Notes: generated by a model from the sequence alone, not told the origin. Shown: positions 8,645-18,255, counted from the stretch's first letter. The stretch: 64,000 nt of DNA from Dissulfuribacter thermophilus (GCF_001687335.1 NZ_MAGO01000001.1:1-64000); one strand, 5' to 3'. Numbers and translations: made by a program.

Positions 8645-9655
8645 TTAGACCATTCCCAATTTTTTCATCTTCTCAATAAGGGTAGTACGTTTTAATCCAA
8701 GCAACTTCGAAGCCTTACTCTTAACCCCTCCTGTGCGTTCCAGTGCCTGTTTTATCATTGAAATCTCTAAGTCTTTGACAAGCTGTGGGAGTGAAATACC
8801 CTCTTCAGGCAAATAAAATTTTAAACCTCTTACATCTGTTGCATCATGGGTTTGACTATCTACTTCTTTGCCTTCATTAAATTCTTCATCATCCAAAGTC
8901 TCAGGCAAGGCTTCAAGTATACGAACTGGCAGGTCATTTGGACAAATGATATCCCCGTCTGTGAGCACTACCAGCCTTTCCATGGTATTTTCCAATTCTC
9001 TAATATTTCCCGGCCAATTATATGCCATCAAGGCCCTCAGGGCACGGTTATCTAGCCTGAGACAAGCTCTACCATTTCTCTTAGAAAAATGTTCAATAAA
9101 GTGTTGGCACAATAGCGGGATATCCTCTTTTCTATCTCGCAAAGGGGGCACTCTAATTGGAATTACATTCAATCTATAATACAGATCTTCTCTAAAACTA
9201 CCTTCCTTTACGGCCTGCTCCAAATCCCGATTAGTTGCAGCAACCACCCTTATATCAATATTAATCTCCTTTATGCCACCAACCCTTTCAAAACATCGTT
9301 CCTGCAGCACCCTCAAAACCTTAACCTGGAGGTCGGGACTCATATCTCCAATCTCATCCAAAAACACAGTGCCACCATTGGCAATCTCAAATCTTCCAGG
9401 TTTGGTCCTATTGGCACCTGTGAAAGCACCTTTTTCATATCCAAAGAGTTCAGACTCTAATAGCTCCTTTGGAATGGCTCCACAGTTTATAGGTACAAAG
9501 GCCTTGTCTTTTCTAGGACTCAGCTGGTGTATCTTCCTAGCCACAAGTTCTTTGCCAGTACCGCTTTCCCCAGTGATCAGGACAGTGCTGTCTGATCTGG
9601 CGACTTTCTCTATTAATTGCAGAAGTTGTTTAATTTGAGGACTCTTACCTATCAT
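8645..9655 (-). CDS. Sigma-54-dependent transcriptional activator without receiver domain
   Basis: AAA+ activator of RNA polymerase sigma-54, about 336 residues from the preferred start. Walker A GESGTGKE is at 29-36, the sigma-54 contact loop GAFTGA at 76-81, Walker B is GGTVFLDEIGDM, and the R-finger region is LYYRLNVIPIRVPPLRDR. A Fis-type helix-turn-helix closes the protein (KSKASKLLGLKRTTLIEKM). There is no N-terminal receiver or sensor domain, so it resembles PspF-like activators controlled by a partner. Start choice is uncertain: ATG at 9655 matches domain boundaries but its AGGAG is only 2 nt away; a TTG at 9748 would add 31 hydrophobic residues with no ribosome site. Confidence 0.9.
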   Translation of the reverse strand: MIGKSPQIKQLLQLIEKVARSDSTVLITGESGTGKELVARKIHQLSPRKDKAFVPINCGAIPKELLESELFGYEKGAFTGANRTKPGRFEIANGGTVFLDEIGDMSPDLQVKVLRVLQERCFERVGGIKEINIDIRVVAATNRDLEQAVKEGSFREDLYYRLNVIPIRVPPLRDRKEDIPLLCQHFIEHFSKRNGRACLRLDNRALRALMAYNWPGNIRELENTMERLVVLTDGDIICPNDLPVRILEALPETLDDEEFNEGKEVDSQTHDATDVRGLKFYLPEEGISLPQLVKDLEISMIKQALERTGGVKSKASKLLGLKRTTLIEKMKKLGMV

Positions 9656-9732
9656 AACTCCTAAAAGGTATTCAATTTCCACAAAAGACACAAGAAGGGT
9701 TTTATCAACGCAGAAAAAGAGTAAACTATAAA

Positions 9733-9747
9733 TGAAAATTATTTTCA
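9733..9747. promoter_or_regulatory. 15-bp palindrome in divergent intergenic region
   Basis: Perfect TGAAAAT-T-ATTTTCA inverted repeat between the sigma-54 activator and the divergent XXXCH protein, ending 14 nt before the latter's ATG. It is the size and position of a regulator-binding site. It also explains why both strands show a spurious Met-Lys-Ile-Ile-Phe opening here. Confidence 0.4.
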
Positions 9748-9761
9748 ATAAGAGGTATTAT

Positions 9762-10331
9762 ATGAAACTCGTTAAAAAAGCCCGATTTACCAGGGAAGAA
9801 ATGGCCGAATACCTTTCCAGGCTCTCACAGATGATTGCCAATGGCATTTTGGAATTCGAAACAGGTCCTGAAAAAATTGAGGAATTAGTATCTTTTGTCC
9901 TAGAAGTCAAAAGAAAAAAAGGGAGTTTAGAGTTAGAATTGTCATTTAAGTCTAAGATTCCAGATGAAAAAGAAGGCAAGATAGAGGGAAAACTTGAAAG
10001 ATATGCCAATAAGAAAAAATCAGCCTCTAAAAGATACCGGCCATATAGGGCAAAGCTATTAAAAAAGACTCTGGCAGCAGTATGGAAAGAGTTTAAAAGG
10101 TCATCAACTAACGGAGAAATAGTGGATAGTGACCTTATGGATCAGCTAAGAGGGCTTTTAGCACAATATGACGAATTTGTAGAAGCCGAGTGGAAGGAAC
10201 AGTGGGTAGCATGTAAAAACGCGGTAGAAAAGGCCTTAAATGCGGCTAAAACTCAAGATAACGATGCAATCAAGGCGTCTGTGTCACAGGTAGATGATTT
10301 AATAAAGGCATGTCACAAGGCATATAAATAG
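9762..10331 (+). CDS. Amphi-Trp / XXXCH domain protein
   Basis: 189 residues. The N-terminus (about 1-70) matches the amphi-Trp type domain (TREEMAEYLSRLSQMIANG ... SLELELSFK). A basic linker follows, then a helical domain ending in VDDLIKACHKAYK, which fits the XXXCH domain of deltaproteobacterial 'GAK system' proteins. In the known system XXXCH proteins occur with an ATP-grasp enzyme and a CofD-like protein; none of those is in this window. The terminal CH motif resembles a haem or metal site but lacks the first Cys of CxxCH. ATG at 9762 is preferred over 9732 because AAGAGG sits 6 nt upstream. Role unknown. Confidence 0.75.
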   Translation: MKLVKKARFTREEMAEYLSRLSQMIANGILEFETGPEKIEELVSFVLEVKRKKGSLELELSFKSKIPDEKEGKIEGKLERYANKKKSASKRYRPYRAKLLKKTLAAVWKEFKRSSTNGEIVDSDLMDQLRGLLAQYDEFVEAEWKEQWVACKNAVEKALNAAKTQDNDAIKASVSQVDDLIKACHKAYK

Positions 10332-10336
10332 TGAAG

Positions 10337-11260
10337 CTATGGGAAAATTCGTCTTATCAGACTCTTTGCTCTTCCCTTTAATAGTCGAATAGGATTAAAA
10401 CTCATAGACTTTAGCTTCCGTGGGAATGTGAAATCAATGGGCCTTAATTCCTCTGGCTTCAGCAGAGGGAAATCGATATTTTCAATGAAGGCCCCTCGTT
10501 CCCCCAATTCTCTCGATATGGACCACAGGGGGATCTCCTCAGGCCTTGCCCCAACCAATTCGTATACTGCTGTGTCCATTGAAAATGGATCCATGGACGC
10601 CCCAATAAAGCCAGTCTTTTTAGGGATGCCGCCACTGGGACCTGTTGCCGACATGGATAAGATACCGTCAAATATAGTCAAGACAGGCGGAAGTACCTTG
10701 GGTATATCCGCTATTATCTGCCCGAACAGATGATGATTTTCACCATGTAAAAAGTGAGCCAAGGCCTTTCTCATCCCCACTACACACCCGTAAAGATTTT
10801 TTACAGACCCTGTTATGCCAAATTGACAATGGGCCTTGAGTCTTGGCACATTGACAATGAAATCACACTCCAGGGCATAACGAGATAGACCAATCCTGAC
10901 GCCACTAGGCAAATTTACCCTCTTGGCATCCTTTAAAGATTGAATCTTGAGACCACGGTGCTTCAGATACTGGAGGTGTCCATTTTTTTGGGCGACCCCT
11001 TCTGCCGATCCAAAGGCTGGACTATCTGCAATCATTATTGTCGCGCCCTTTGAGCAAAAAATCTCCACCACTGCCGCTAAAAACACCGGCTCAGTAGTAG
11101 CCAGCACCTCTCTCGGTTTTAAGAGATTGGGTTTTATTAAGACCTTCTTTCCCCTGACTTCAGGGAGATTTATAGGTCTAAGAAGTTTTTCTATAGAGTG
11201 CTTAAGCAGCTTGACACCTTGATAATCACACTGTTTTAAGAGAGAGACTGTATTATCCAA
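10337..11260 (-). CDS. DUF362 domain protein
   Basis: 307 residues of the DUF362 family, proteins of unknown reaction common in anaerobes and often linked to iron-sulfur proteins. Visible family features are KVLIKPNLLKPRE, ATIMIADSPAFG, VNVPRLKAHCQFGITGSVKNLYG and FDGILSMSATGPSGG. There is no C-terminal ferredoxin domain, unlike longer members. The only possible start is TTG at 11260, with no clear ribosome site, so the true N-terminus is uncertain. The 3' end comes within 5 bp of the convergent XXXCH gene. Confidence 0.8.
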   Translation of the reverse strand: MDNTVSLLKQCDYQGVKLLKHSIEKLLRPINLPEVRGKKVLIKPNLLKPREVLATTEPVFLAAVVEIFCSKGATIMIADSPAFGSAEGVAQKNGHLQYLKHRGLKIQSLKDAKRVNLPSGVRIGLSRYALECDFIVNVPRLKAHCQFGITGSVKNLYGCVVGMRKALAHFLHGENHHLFGQIIADIPKVLPPVLTIFDGILSMSATGPSGGIPKKTGFIGASMDPFSMDTAVYELVGARPEEIPLWSISRELGERGAFIENIDFPLLKPEELRPIDFTFPRKLKSMSFNPIRLLKGRAKSLIRRIFP

Positions 11261-11300
11261 GGGTTGACACTAATGAAATTGTACTGATTCCTTCTCTAAA

Positions 11301-11374
11301 CCTAGATCATGCAATTGGCAAGTTTGCCCAATAGAAAAAATCATTTTTGCCCCCTTTTGCAGTACATAATCTAG
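11301..11374. repeat. Palindromic repeat family A, copy 2
   Basis: Ends CCTAGATCATGCA and TACATAATCTAGG are inverted copies with two mismatches; the left-end interior AATTGGCAAGTTTGCCC matches copies at 26641, 30747 and 59561. Its right edge touches the stop codon of the neighbouring methyltransferase gene at 11371. Confidence 0.75.
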
Positions 11375-13230
11375 GATAAAGAGAGGTGAACAATGAGCTT
11401 TTTTGCTACCTTCCACTTATTTAAAGGGCTGATTATGTAAAGACCGTGAACAATCTTTAATATGGATTCCACCAAATTAAACGTCATTTCAAAGGCGACC
11501 TTCCTTTGGTCCTCTACCTTTTCATATCTCCAAAGCCTGTCCCTAATTGATTTGGGCACACTTATTCCCGGCACTTCATTGTGCAAAAACTCTGCGTTTC
11601 TAGCAGAAATTAGGGGGAATATACCAGGGAAAATCACAAGACCCATGTCTCCCACCAACTCCATCATGGATTCTATCTCTCCCTTGTCAAATAGAGGCTG
11701 AGTCATAACAAAGTGAGCCCCTTGATCACGCTTTCGTTTTAGGCGCTTCAGTTGTAGTTCAGGATTCTTGGGTCTGTAGCTGAATGCAACTCCAATGGAA
11801 AAATCTGTTTTTACCTTGACAGACCTACCTGCAAGATTGATCCCCCTATTGAAATTTTGAATCGTACGTACTAACCCAATTGAATCAAGATCAAATACCC
11901 CTGAAGTACCTGGCTGGTCACTAGCTGTTGCCGGATCGCCAGTAATTGCCAAAATTCCCTTTATCCCCAAAAGGTGTGCCCCCATTATCCTATTTTGAAG
12001 ACCAAGGACGTTTCGATCCCTGCATGTCATATGGACTACAGTGTCAATCCCTGCCTTTTCCTGTATCAGTCTGGCAAGGGCAAGGTTATCTGTCCTCAAT
12101 ATTGCCAAAGGATTTTCTGCAAGGGTTACGGCATCTACACCAGCGGCCTTGAGTTCTTTTGCCCCCAAGATAATATCCCCACAATCTAGGTGTGTTGGAG
12201 GATCGAGTTCCACAAGGATGGGAATCCTTTTTTTAGGAAGACTTCTAATTAAGGCTCCAGGGGCGTTGCTTGCCGCCTTTTCTTCAACTCTATTCTCTTT
12301 TGTGCCAACAAAAATACTAGCACGTCTAGAGGGTCCTTTTAAATGGAGACGCTTTTTAAACTCTGCAATATGCTGAGGGCTAGTACCACAGCATCCTCCC
12401 ACAAGCCTCGCCCCCATTTTTATCATTTCAGCAATTCCACTGGCCATATAAGAAGGCTGTGCAGAGTAAATTGTCCTGTGACCTACTATTTCGGGTAGGC
12501 CGGCATTTGGAAAGGCGGAAAGAGGTACCTCACCATTTAACGGTTCAAGGAGAGAAAAGGCCTCGAGCATTGATTTGACGCCTCTACCGCAATTCGATCC
12601 AAATCCATTGGCCCCTTCAGCAAGGGCCTTTTGTGCACAGAAAAAGGCATCATTTCCATCAACTGCAATTCCCCTTGAAGGGAACACCATCTGGGCAAAA
12701 AGTGGTATATCAGCTGATTGTTTACGACACGCCCTTATCCCTAGAAGGAGTTCTTCAAGAAAACCAAAGGTCTCAAGGAGGATGAGATCAACCCCTTCTT
12801 CAAGCAGAACACAAATCACTTCACTAAAACTCTCGAAGACCTCTTCCTTGGATACCTCACCTCCTTCTTCCATGGGAAAAGCACCAGTTGGTCCTATGGA
12901 ACCGGCCACGTAGAGCCTTTCCCCAGCCACTTTTTTGGCGATCCTTACCCCTTGCGCAACCACGTCCTCCACACTGACCGTCTTTTCTACGTGGCCCTTC
13001 AATTTAAATCTATTGGCGCCAAATGTGTTTGTCTCAATGAGTTGAGATCCAGCTCTAACGTAGTCCTCGTGGGCACTGGCAACCAGATCTGGGTCCTGGA
13101 GATTCAAAAGATCCAGATTCGCGCTTAAGGGCACTCCATTTTCATAAAAATAGGTACCGAGCGCCCCATCTCCTAAAATCACTCTATGGGAAAGTAGCTC
13201 AAGAATTGACTCTTTCATAAAGGACATCAT
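11371..13230 (-). CDS. Bifunctional homocysteine S-methyltransferase / methylenetetrahydrofolate reductase
   Basis: 619-residue fusion. The N-terminal half (1 to about 300) is a Pfam S-methyl_trans domain with the zinc cysteines of the family: GSNCGRG and GGCCGTSPQHI. The C-terminal half (about 320-600) is a MetF-type flavin reductase barrel (VTLAENPLAILRTDNLALA, ILAITGDPA, HFVMTQPLFD). The pair would make 5-methyl-THF and pass methyl to homocysteine or a related thiol; the fusion is known from several bacteria. No cobalamin-binding module is present, so it is not a full MetH. The first two codons are ATG ATG with a poor ribosome site; ATG at 13218 is an alternative. Confidence 0.92.
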   Translation of the reverse strand: MMSFMKESILELLSHRVILGDGALGTYFYENGVPLSANLDLLNLQDPDLVASAHEDYVRAGSQLIETNTFGANRFKLKGHVEKTVSVEDVVAQGVRIAKKVAGERLYVAGSIGPTGAFPMEEGGEVSKEEVFESFSEVICVLLEEGVDLILLETFGFLEELLLGIRACRKQSADIPLFAQMVFPSRGIAVDGNDAFFCAQKALAEGANGFGSNCGRGVKSMLEAFSLLEPLNGEVPLSAFPNAGLPEIVGHRTIYSAQPSYMASGIAEMIKMGARLVGGCCGTSPQHIAEFKKRLHLKGPSRRASIFVGTKENRVEEKAASNAPGALIRSLPKKRIPILVELDPPTHLDCGDIILGAKELKAAGVDAVTLAENPLAILRTDNLALARLIQEKAGIDTVVHMTCRDRNVLGLQNRIMGAHLLGIKGILAITGDPATASDQPGTSGVFDLDSIGLVRTIQNFNRGINLAGRSVKVKTDFSIGVAFSYRPKNPELQLKRLKRKRDQGAHFVMTQPLFDKGEIESMMELVGDMGLVIFPGIFPLISARNAEFLHNEVPGISVPKSIRDRLWRYEKVEDQRKVAFEMTFNLVESILKIVHGLYIISPLNKWKVAKKLIVHLSLS

Positions 13231-13239
13231 ACAATAATT

Positions 13240-13560
13240 TCTAGGAAATTAAAACTATACTGGACAATTGCGCGCCCTAAGGCAGGGTCTTACTAGGGCT
13301 ATGTCAAAGTTTTGAGTTTTGAGTGTTGAATTTTGAGTTGAAGGAAGAGAACTTTGCACCTTTAACTTTTTATAACGTCTTCGCCCTTCGGCATCTGGCT
13401 TTTGTGCATGCAGGGCTTGCTTCTTCCTTCTACCTTCTACCTGTTATATTAGGCAAATTAGCCCAACGGGTATTTTCACGGGAAAAATTTGATTCTAGTG
13501 GCCTTGCAATATTGAAACCATGACTTATGGTGAAACTTGGGAATCCTTAAAAGGAGGTTA
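13240..13560. repeat. Intergenic repeats: family B arm plus composite repeat C
   Basis: 13310-13346 is a family B arm (TTTTGAGTTTTGAGTGTTGA ... TTGAAGGAA). About 13350-13480 is a second module whose inverted copy lies at about 39270-39420: shared pieces include GCAGGGCTTGCTTC, CTTCTACCTTCTACCTGTTA and a CCCGTTGGG/CCAACGGG block. No coding capacity is convincing. Upstream of the methyltransferase a TTGACA is visible near 13305 on the minus strand but no matching -10 was found. Confidence 0.65.
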
Positions 13561-13567
13561 GGAAGCC

Positions 13568-14158
13568 GTGCCCATACAGGCTGCCGTTACAGTTGGATTG
13601 ATTGCATTTATTGTGCTCGTGGCATTTCTTATTTTTGCAATAATTAAAGTCAAAAATTTTCTAGAAAATGCTCAATTGGCACTTAATAAGGTTACGGACA
13701 TATTAGACGATGCCAGAAGCGAGGTTAAATCGTTAACAGACAAGGCAGAAAATCTCCTTGATACCATTAACAATGAAATTAGCACATTAGAAAAAAGAAT
13801 TGACATAATACAGACTGAAATATCAGGTACTATACAGGAAGTGAATTTGACCCTACAGAGTTCAAGAGAACTGGAAAAAACAGTGCAAGAAACCGTAAAG
13901 GGGCTTGAGCCAATTTTATCCAATGCACAGAATATTACTAAGGATCTCGAACTTCTAAGTTATGACATAAGAAAAAAGGTCGGACAGACATCTGACTTTT
14001 TCAACGCTGCTGAAGATGCTGCCAAGACAGTGAGGTCCGTCACCGGCATAGTTAGAAGCGGACTATCGGGGGTAGCAATTGAAGTGGCAAGCCTGGCCAC
14101 CGGCGCCAAGGCCACAATTCAATATTTAACCAAAAAAATTGAAAAAGGAGGTAAATAA
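13568..14158 (+). CDS. DUF948 family membrane-anchored coiled-coil protein
   Basis: 196 residues. One N-terminal membrane helix (about 5-28, VTVGLIAFIVLVAFLIFAII) is followed by a long heptad-patterned coiled coil and a short C-terminal hydrophobic stretch (SGVAIEVASLATGAKATIQYL). This is the DUF948 layout; the molecular role is not established. Starts at GTG with AAGGAGG about 10 nt upstream. It forms a tight operon with the YtxH gene, whose ribosome site is inside the last codons of this one. DUF948-YtxH pairs are common and are thought to be envelope or stress related. Confidence 0.82.
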   Translation: MPIQAAVTVGLIAFIVLVAFLIFAIIKVKNFLENAQLALNKVTDILDDARSEVKSLTDKAENLLDTINNEISTLEKRIDIIQTEISGTIQEVNLTLQSSRELEKTVQETVKGLEPILSNAQNITKDLELLSYDIRKKVGQTSDFFNAAEDAAKTVRSVTGIVRSGLSGVAIEVASLATGAKATIQYLTKKIEKGGK

Positions 14159-14159
14159 A

Positions 14160-14519
14160 ATGAGTTGTGATGACGGAAGGTTTTCAGCAGGAACTCTTAT
14201 AGTTTCTTTCCTATTGGGTGGGGCAGTAGGTGCAGCATTGGGCGCACTTTTAACCCCAAAATCCGGCCCTGAGACTAGAGAACGAATAAGAGAGCAGGCC
14301 TATTACGTTAAGGGCGAGGCTGCCAAGGTAGCAGACGAGGTTAAAGACAAGGCCTGTGAACTCCTTGAAAAGAGCAAGGAATTGGTAGAACAGAAAAAGG
14401 CCGTACTGGAATCGGCTCTCGAGGCTGGCAAAGAGGCAATGGAGAAAGAAAAAGAAAAACTTCTCTCTAAGATAAAAAAAGAGGCAGAAGAGGAGTCTGA
14501 AGAGGCTATTTCGGGGTAA
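14160..14519 (+). CDS. YtxH domain protein
   Basis: 119 residues. A glycine/alanine-rich membrane helix (GTLIVSFLLGGAVGAALGAL) is followed by LLTPKSGPETRERI, the YtxH signature, and a highly charged amphipathic helix rich in Lys and Glu. Start at 14160 is fixed by GGAGG eight bases before it; an upstream ATG at 14139 lies inside the preceding gene. Probably membrane-associated and co-expressed with the DUF948 protein. Function unknown. Confidence 0.82.
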   Translation: MSCDDGRFSAGTLIVSFLLGGAVGAALGALLTPKSGPETRERIREQAYYVKGEAAKVADEVKDKACELLEKSKELVEQKKAVLESALEAGKEAMEKEKEKLLSKIKKEAEEESEEAISG

Positions 14520-14601
14520 CCGTTCTCTGACACCAAGTTTTGTTTATTCCCGGGCGCTAGAAGGAAGGGTATAGCATCTGCGGACGCCCAATAGGGGAAA
14601 A

Positions 14602-15474
14602 TTATGGGTCAGATTGATGTAAATGCCCTGCCCAGCCCAACTTTTCTCTTAAAATTTTAAAATAACCTGAAGATGGTGAACTTATAAGTTTTAAGTGCCC
14701 AGGGGCCCTTTTAACCACAAGTTTATATTTTGATTTTACACCATGGACAAGCTTTCCATCGATCTCAACATAAAAGGGTGGAGATTGGGCTGATGCACCA
14801 ACTCCACCCTCACTACCAAAACCCTCCATACAAACTTCAAGTTCTGAATCCGCCGGCAAGATAATAGGCCTTGCACTCAATGCAAAAGGGCAGACTGGAG
14901 TAAGGATCATTGCCTCCATTCTTGGATGAAGAATTGGACCACCTGCAGACAGATTGTAGGCAGTTGAACCAGTTGGTGTCGAGATTATGAGACCATCCCC
15001 TCTATATGTGGTAAGAAAGGCCCCTTCGGCCCAGGTAGGTATATTTATGACCTTGCCATAAGATCCCCGTAGGATCGCCACTTCATTTAAGACGCAATAC
15101 GTGGCACAACTTTTACACTCAGAATCCAACACCTCTACCTTAAGGAGCATCCTCTTTTCTAGATCTGCCACCCCCCTAATAGCGGACATGATAACTTTTT
15201 CTATTTCTTCTATCTGGATCTCAGTAAGATAGCCTAGTCCCCCAAGATTTACTCCAAGAATTGGTGCGTCAGCCCTATAAGCGCTTTCTGCTATATGAAG
15301 AAGAGTACCGTCACCCCCAAGGACTATTACCAAATCGCAGTCTTTTGGTACCGTTTCTTCAATAACTTTTATCCCTTGTCTCACAAGGAAAGAATGGACT
15401 TGCCTCCCTAGCTCTTGAGCACGTTTAGAGCCCCTTTTTTTTACGAGACTGACCACTCTGAGGTATTGGTGCAT
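14602..15474 (-). CDS. nadK: NAD kinase
   Basis: 290 residues; ATP-NAD kinase that makes NADP from NAD in the cytoplasm. The catalytic GGDGTLL motif is at 53-59, and the second conserved block reads LIISTPTGSTAYNLSAGGPIL. SARPIILPADS follows in the C-terminal beta domain. Length and domain order are normal for the family. The start codon lies one base after the stop of the M16 protease gene, so the two are translated from one message. Confidence 0.95.
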   Translation of the reverse strand: MHQYLRVVSLVKKRGSKRAQELGRQVHSFLVRQGIKVIEETVPKDCDLVIVLGGDGTLLHIAESAYRADAPILGVNLGGLGYLTEIQIEEIEKVIMSAIRGVADLEKRMLLKVEVLDSECKSCATYCVLNEVAILRGSYGKVINIPTWAEGAFLTTYRGDGLIISTPTGSTAYNLSAGGPILHPRMEAMILTPVCPFALSARPIILPADSELEVCMEGFGSEGGVGASAQSPPFYVEIDGKLVHGVKSKYKLVVKRAPGHLKLISSPSSGYFKILREKLGWAGHLHQSDP

Positions 15475-15475
15475 G

Positions 15476-18154
15476 TTATGGACCTACAGTTACAAGCACA
15501 TAACTATCTTGACTCAAATATTTTTTAGCCACGCTCATACAGTCTTCAGCTGTAACCTTTGAAATGGATTGCACATATTTAGTGCTAAAGTTATACCCTA
15601 GCCCATATAATTCATTTAATGCCATGTCCATGGCCTGTGCGCCATTTGTCTGGAGACCAATTTCATAACGGCCTATTAGCCAGTGCTTGGCCCTCTCTAA
15701 TTCTTCCTGACTGATTGGTTCAGAAAGTACCCTATAAATCTCCTTCCAAAGACCTTTTAAGGCCTTGTCTTTCTTCTCCGGAGCACAGGCAATGTACAGA
15801 GCAAAAGAGCCGTAATCCAGACCAAGACCCACCATTGAAGTCACAGTATAGGCTAAGGCCTTTTGTCCCCTTAGATCCTGAAATAGTCTTCCACCCATGC
15901 CAGAGAGGACGGCGCTCAATACTTCCATGGGATAACGGTCTAGCCCTGAAATGGTAGGACCAGCAAAACCAAGTACAATATGTGTTTGCTCCTTTTGTTC
16001 CCTCTTAATAGTGGAAATTTTGGGAGTTTCTAACGGATCTGGACTGGGAAGCTCTGGCAGGATTTCCAGTTCCTCTTTTCGCCATCCTCCCAAAAGGGTC
16101 TCTAGGGTTGCTATTAGTTCGTCGGCATTTACATCTCCTACAATGGCGAGTACGCCCCTAGAGGGAATGGCAAATTTTTCGTATGTTTCCTTTAAATCCT
16201 TGGATGAAACCCCCTGTACATTCTCTATGGTGCCAAGTGGATCCATAGCATAAGGATGGGGACTAAAGAGAAGCCTATTAAATGCCCTCATGGCCACAGA
16301 GGGCAGATAGTCATCTTGACGTCTTATTTGAGAAACAATAATTGGCTTCATCTTTTCCACTTCTTCCTGAGGGAATGTGGGAGTCATCAAAATTTCTGCG
16401 AAAAGATTCAAGCCCTTATCAAAATTTGAGCTCAAAAACCTACCCTGAAGGCCAAAGGTATTTTTCCCAGAAAAACCGCTTATTCCAGCTCCAAGCCCTT
16501 CAATCATCTCAGCGAGCCCCTCTGCACTATGAGTCTCTGTCCCTTTTGTCCATGTAGTCGCAAGAAAATGAAAGATCCCATTGTTTTTGGGAGTTTCATA
16601 CCTAACTCCACCTGGAAAAACAATTCTCATGCCCACAGTGGGGACCTCTGGGACCTCGCGAATGAGGACCGTCAGTCCGTTGGAGAGCTCTACCTTTCTG
16701 ACAAGTCGAACTGTACCAAACTCTCCTGTAGGACTAATCCCACCTGCCTGAAGTTCTGCCTCTTGAATCAAGAGAGATAGATCCTCTTTGTTGACAATTC
16801 CGCTTTTTCCTTCAGGCATAATCATAGAAATAGTTATATCTTTTGTCGTAAAAATTTTTGAGGCTACCCGCTTAATATCCTCAGGTGTGACAGATCTGAC
16901 TTTTTCAAGATATTGACTCACCTTGTCTGGACTCCCTGCAAGGAATTCAAAGACACCAATCTTCCTTGCCTCCCCTTCCATTCGCTCCTGACCATAGACA
17001 AAATCGGTTTCTACCAGGGTCTTTGCCCGCTCGAGTTCTTCATCCAGGACTCCCTCCTCTCTCAACCTAAAAAGTTCTTGAAAAACCTGGCTTAGAGCAT
17101 CTTTAACTTTATCAGGATCAAGGGTCATATTAATTTCGAAGAGTCCGTTTAATCTGGGAGTAAAGGCATATGCATCTATTGCGTTTACCAAACCCAGCCG
17201 GTTTTTTACCTGACGAACAAGCCTTGAACTTTCACCATCCCCTAAAATGGCCCCTAGCACGTCATATATTGGAGCGTCTTCATCAGAAAAACTTGGCACT
17301 CCATTGAAGGCTATGGCAACATAGCCTTCTTTTGTATCCATAGTATCGATTGCAAACCTTAGCCCCCTTGGATGCTTGGTTCCTGATGCTGGGGAGAGAG
17401 CTGAAGCTTTGGTAGGTGCTGAACGGACAAATGTCAAAAAATCCTCTTGAACTGCGGGAAAGACCTGTGAGCTTTCCACATCTCCTACTACGATTACTGC
17501 CATATTCTCAGGAGTGTATCTCTTTTGCACATATTTCCTTAAATCAGAACGGGAAAATTTGGACACTGTCTCAGGAAAACCTATTACTGGATGGCCATAG
17601 GGATGCTCTGGGCCGTATGCCTCTTTCATAAGCATCTTTGAGAGCCTCGAGGTGGGTTGATCATCGCGCATCCTGATCTCTTCAAGTACCACCTTCTTTT
17701 CTCTCTCCAATTCCTTTTGATCATAGGTGGCATGTAAAACCGCATCAGACAAAATATTTAGCGCTTTTCTCCAAAACTGTTTTGGCACTACACAATGATA
17801 AACAGTATAATCCAACGAGGTGTAGGCATTTATAGTACCGCCAACAGCTTCAATGGCCCCACCAATGTCTTCAGCTCCCCTAGTATCAGTTCCTTTAAAG
17901 ATCATATGTTCGATCAAATGTGTGATACCCCACTCATCTTTGGCCTCATAGGAGCTTCCAGCCTTCACCCAAATCTGAATTGCCACAACCGGACTTCTAG
18001 CACTTTCTTTGACTATAACTGGTAATCTGTCTCCTATCTTTACCTTATATAATCCTGGAGCTAGCTCTCTAGACAGACAAACTCCATGCATTGAAAAACA
18101 GAAAAAAACGACAAAGAAAATCACCATAACAAGTTGGATTTTGGGGTAACACAT
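15476..18154 (-). CDS. M16 family zinc metalloprotease (two-domain pitrilysin type)
   Basis: 892 residues with an N-terminal signal peptide (IQLVMVIFFVVFFCFSMHGV), so probably periplasmic. The first M16 domain has the inverted zinc motif HxxEH in ITHLIEHMIFKG with the downstream Glu in LEREKKVVLEEIRMRDD. The second half is the inactive M16 repeat (VELSNGLTVLIREVPEVPTV ...). These enzymes form a clam shell that degrades small unfolded peptides. A good AAGGAG precedes the ATG. It is transcribed with nadK, a pairing whose meaning is unclear. Confidence 0.93.
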   Translation of the reverse strand: MCYPKIQLVMVIFFVVFFCFSMHGVCLSRELAPGLYKVKIGDRLPVIVKESARSPVVAIQIWVKAGSSYEAKDEWGITHLIEHMIFKGTDTRGAEDIGGAIEAVGGTINAYTSLDYTVYHCVVPKQFWRKALNILSDAVLHATYDQKELEREKKVVLEEIRMRDDQPTSRLSKMLMKEAYGPEHPYGHPVIGFPETVSKFSRSDLRKYVQKRYTPENMAVIVVGDVESSQVFPAVQEDFLTFVRSAPTKASALSPASGTKHPRGLRFAIDTMDTKEGYVAIAFNGVPSFSDEDAPIYDVLGAILGDGESSRLVRQVKNRLGLVNAIDAYAFTPRLNGLFEINMTLDPDKVKDALSQVFQELFRLREEGVLDEELERAKTLVETDFVYGQERMEGEARKIGVFEFLAGSPDKVSQYLEKVRSVTPEDIKRVASKIFTTKDITISMIMPEGKSGIVNKEDLSLLIQEAELQAGGISPTGEFGTVRLVRKVELSNGLTVLIREVPEVPTVGMRIVFPGGVRYETPKNNGIFHFLATTWTKGTETHSAEGLAEMIEGLGAGISGFSGKNTFGLQGRFLSSNFDKGLNLFAEILMTPTFPQEEVEKMKPIIVSQIRRQDDYLPSVAMRAFNRLLFSPHPYAMDPLGTIENVQGVSSKDLKETYEKFAIPSRGVLAIVGDVNADELIATLETLLGGWRKEELEILPELPSPDPLETPKISTIKREQKEQTHIVLGFAGPTISGLDRYPMEVLSAVLSGMGGRLFQDLRGQKALAYTVTSMVGLGLDYGSFALYIACAPEKKDKALKGLWKEIYRVLSEPISQEELERAKHWLIGRYEIGLQTNGAQAMDMALNELYGLGYNFSTKYVQSISKVTAEDCMSVAKKYLSQDSYVLVTVGP

Positions 18155-18255
18155 AATGATTTCTCCTTTTTCAGCAGCATACCAGTTTTATTATTCTCTT
18201 ACATAAGCCAGTAAATTTGTTAAATATCCTGGTGAATCCCCATTCATTTCAGGTC

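Noticed and set aside
9655-9748. N-terminal hydrophobic extension of the sigma-54 activator
   Set aside because: The TTG start has no ribosome site and the apparent peptide arises from a palindrome in the divergent intergenic region.
11371-13230. Full cobalamin-dependent methionine synthase
   Set aside because: There is no B12-binding domain or SAM-reactivation domain; the second half is MetF-like.
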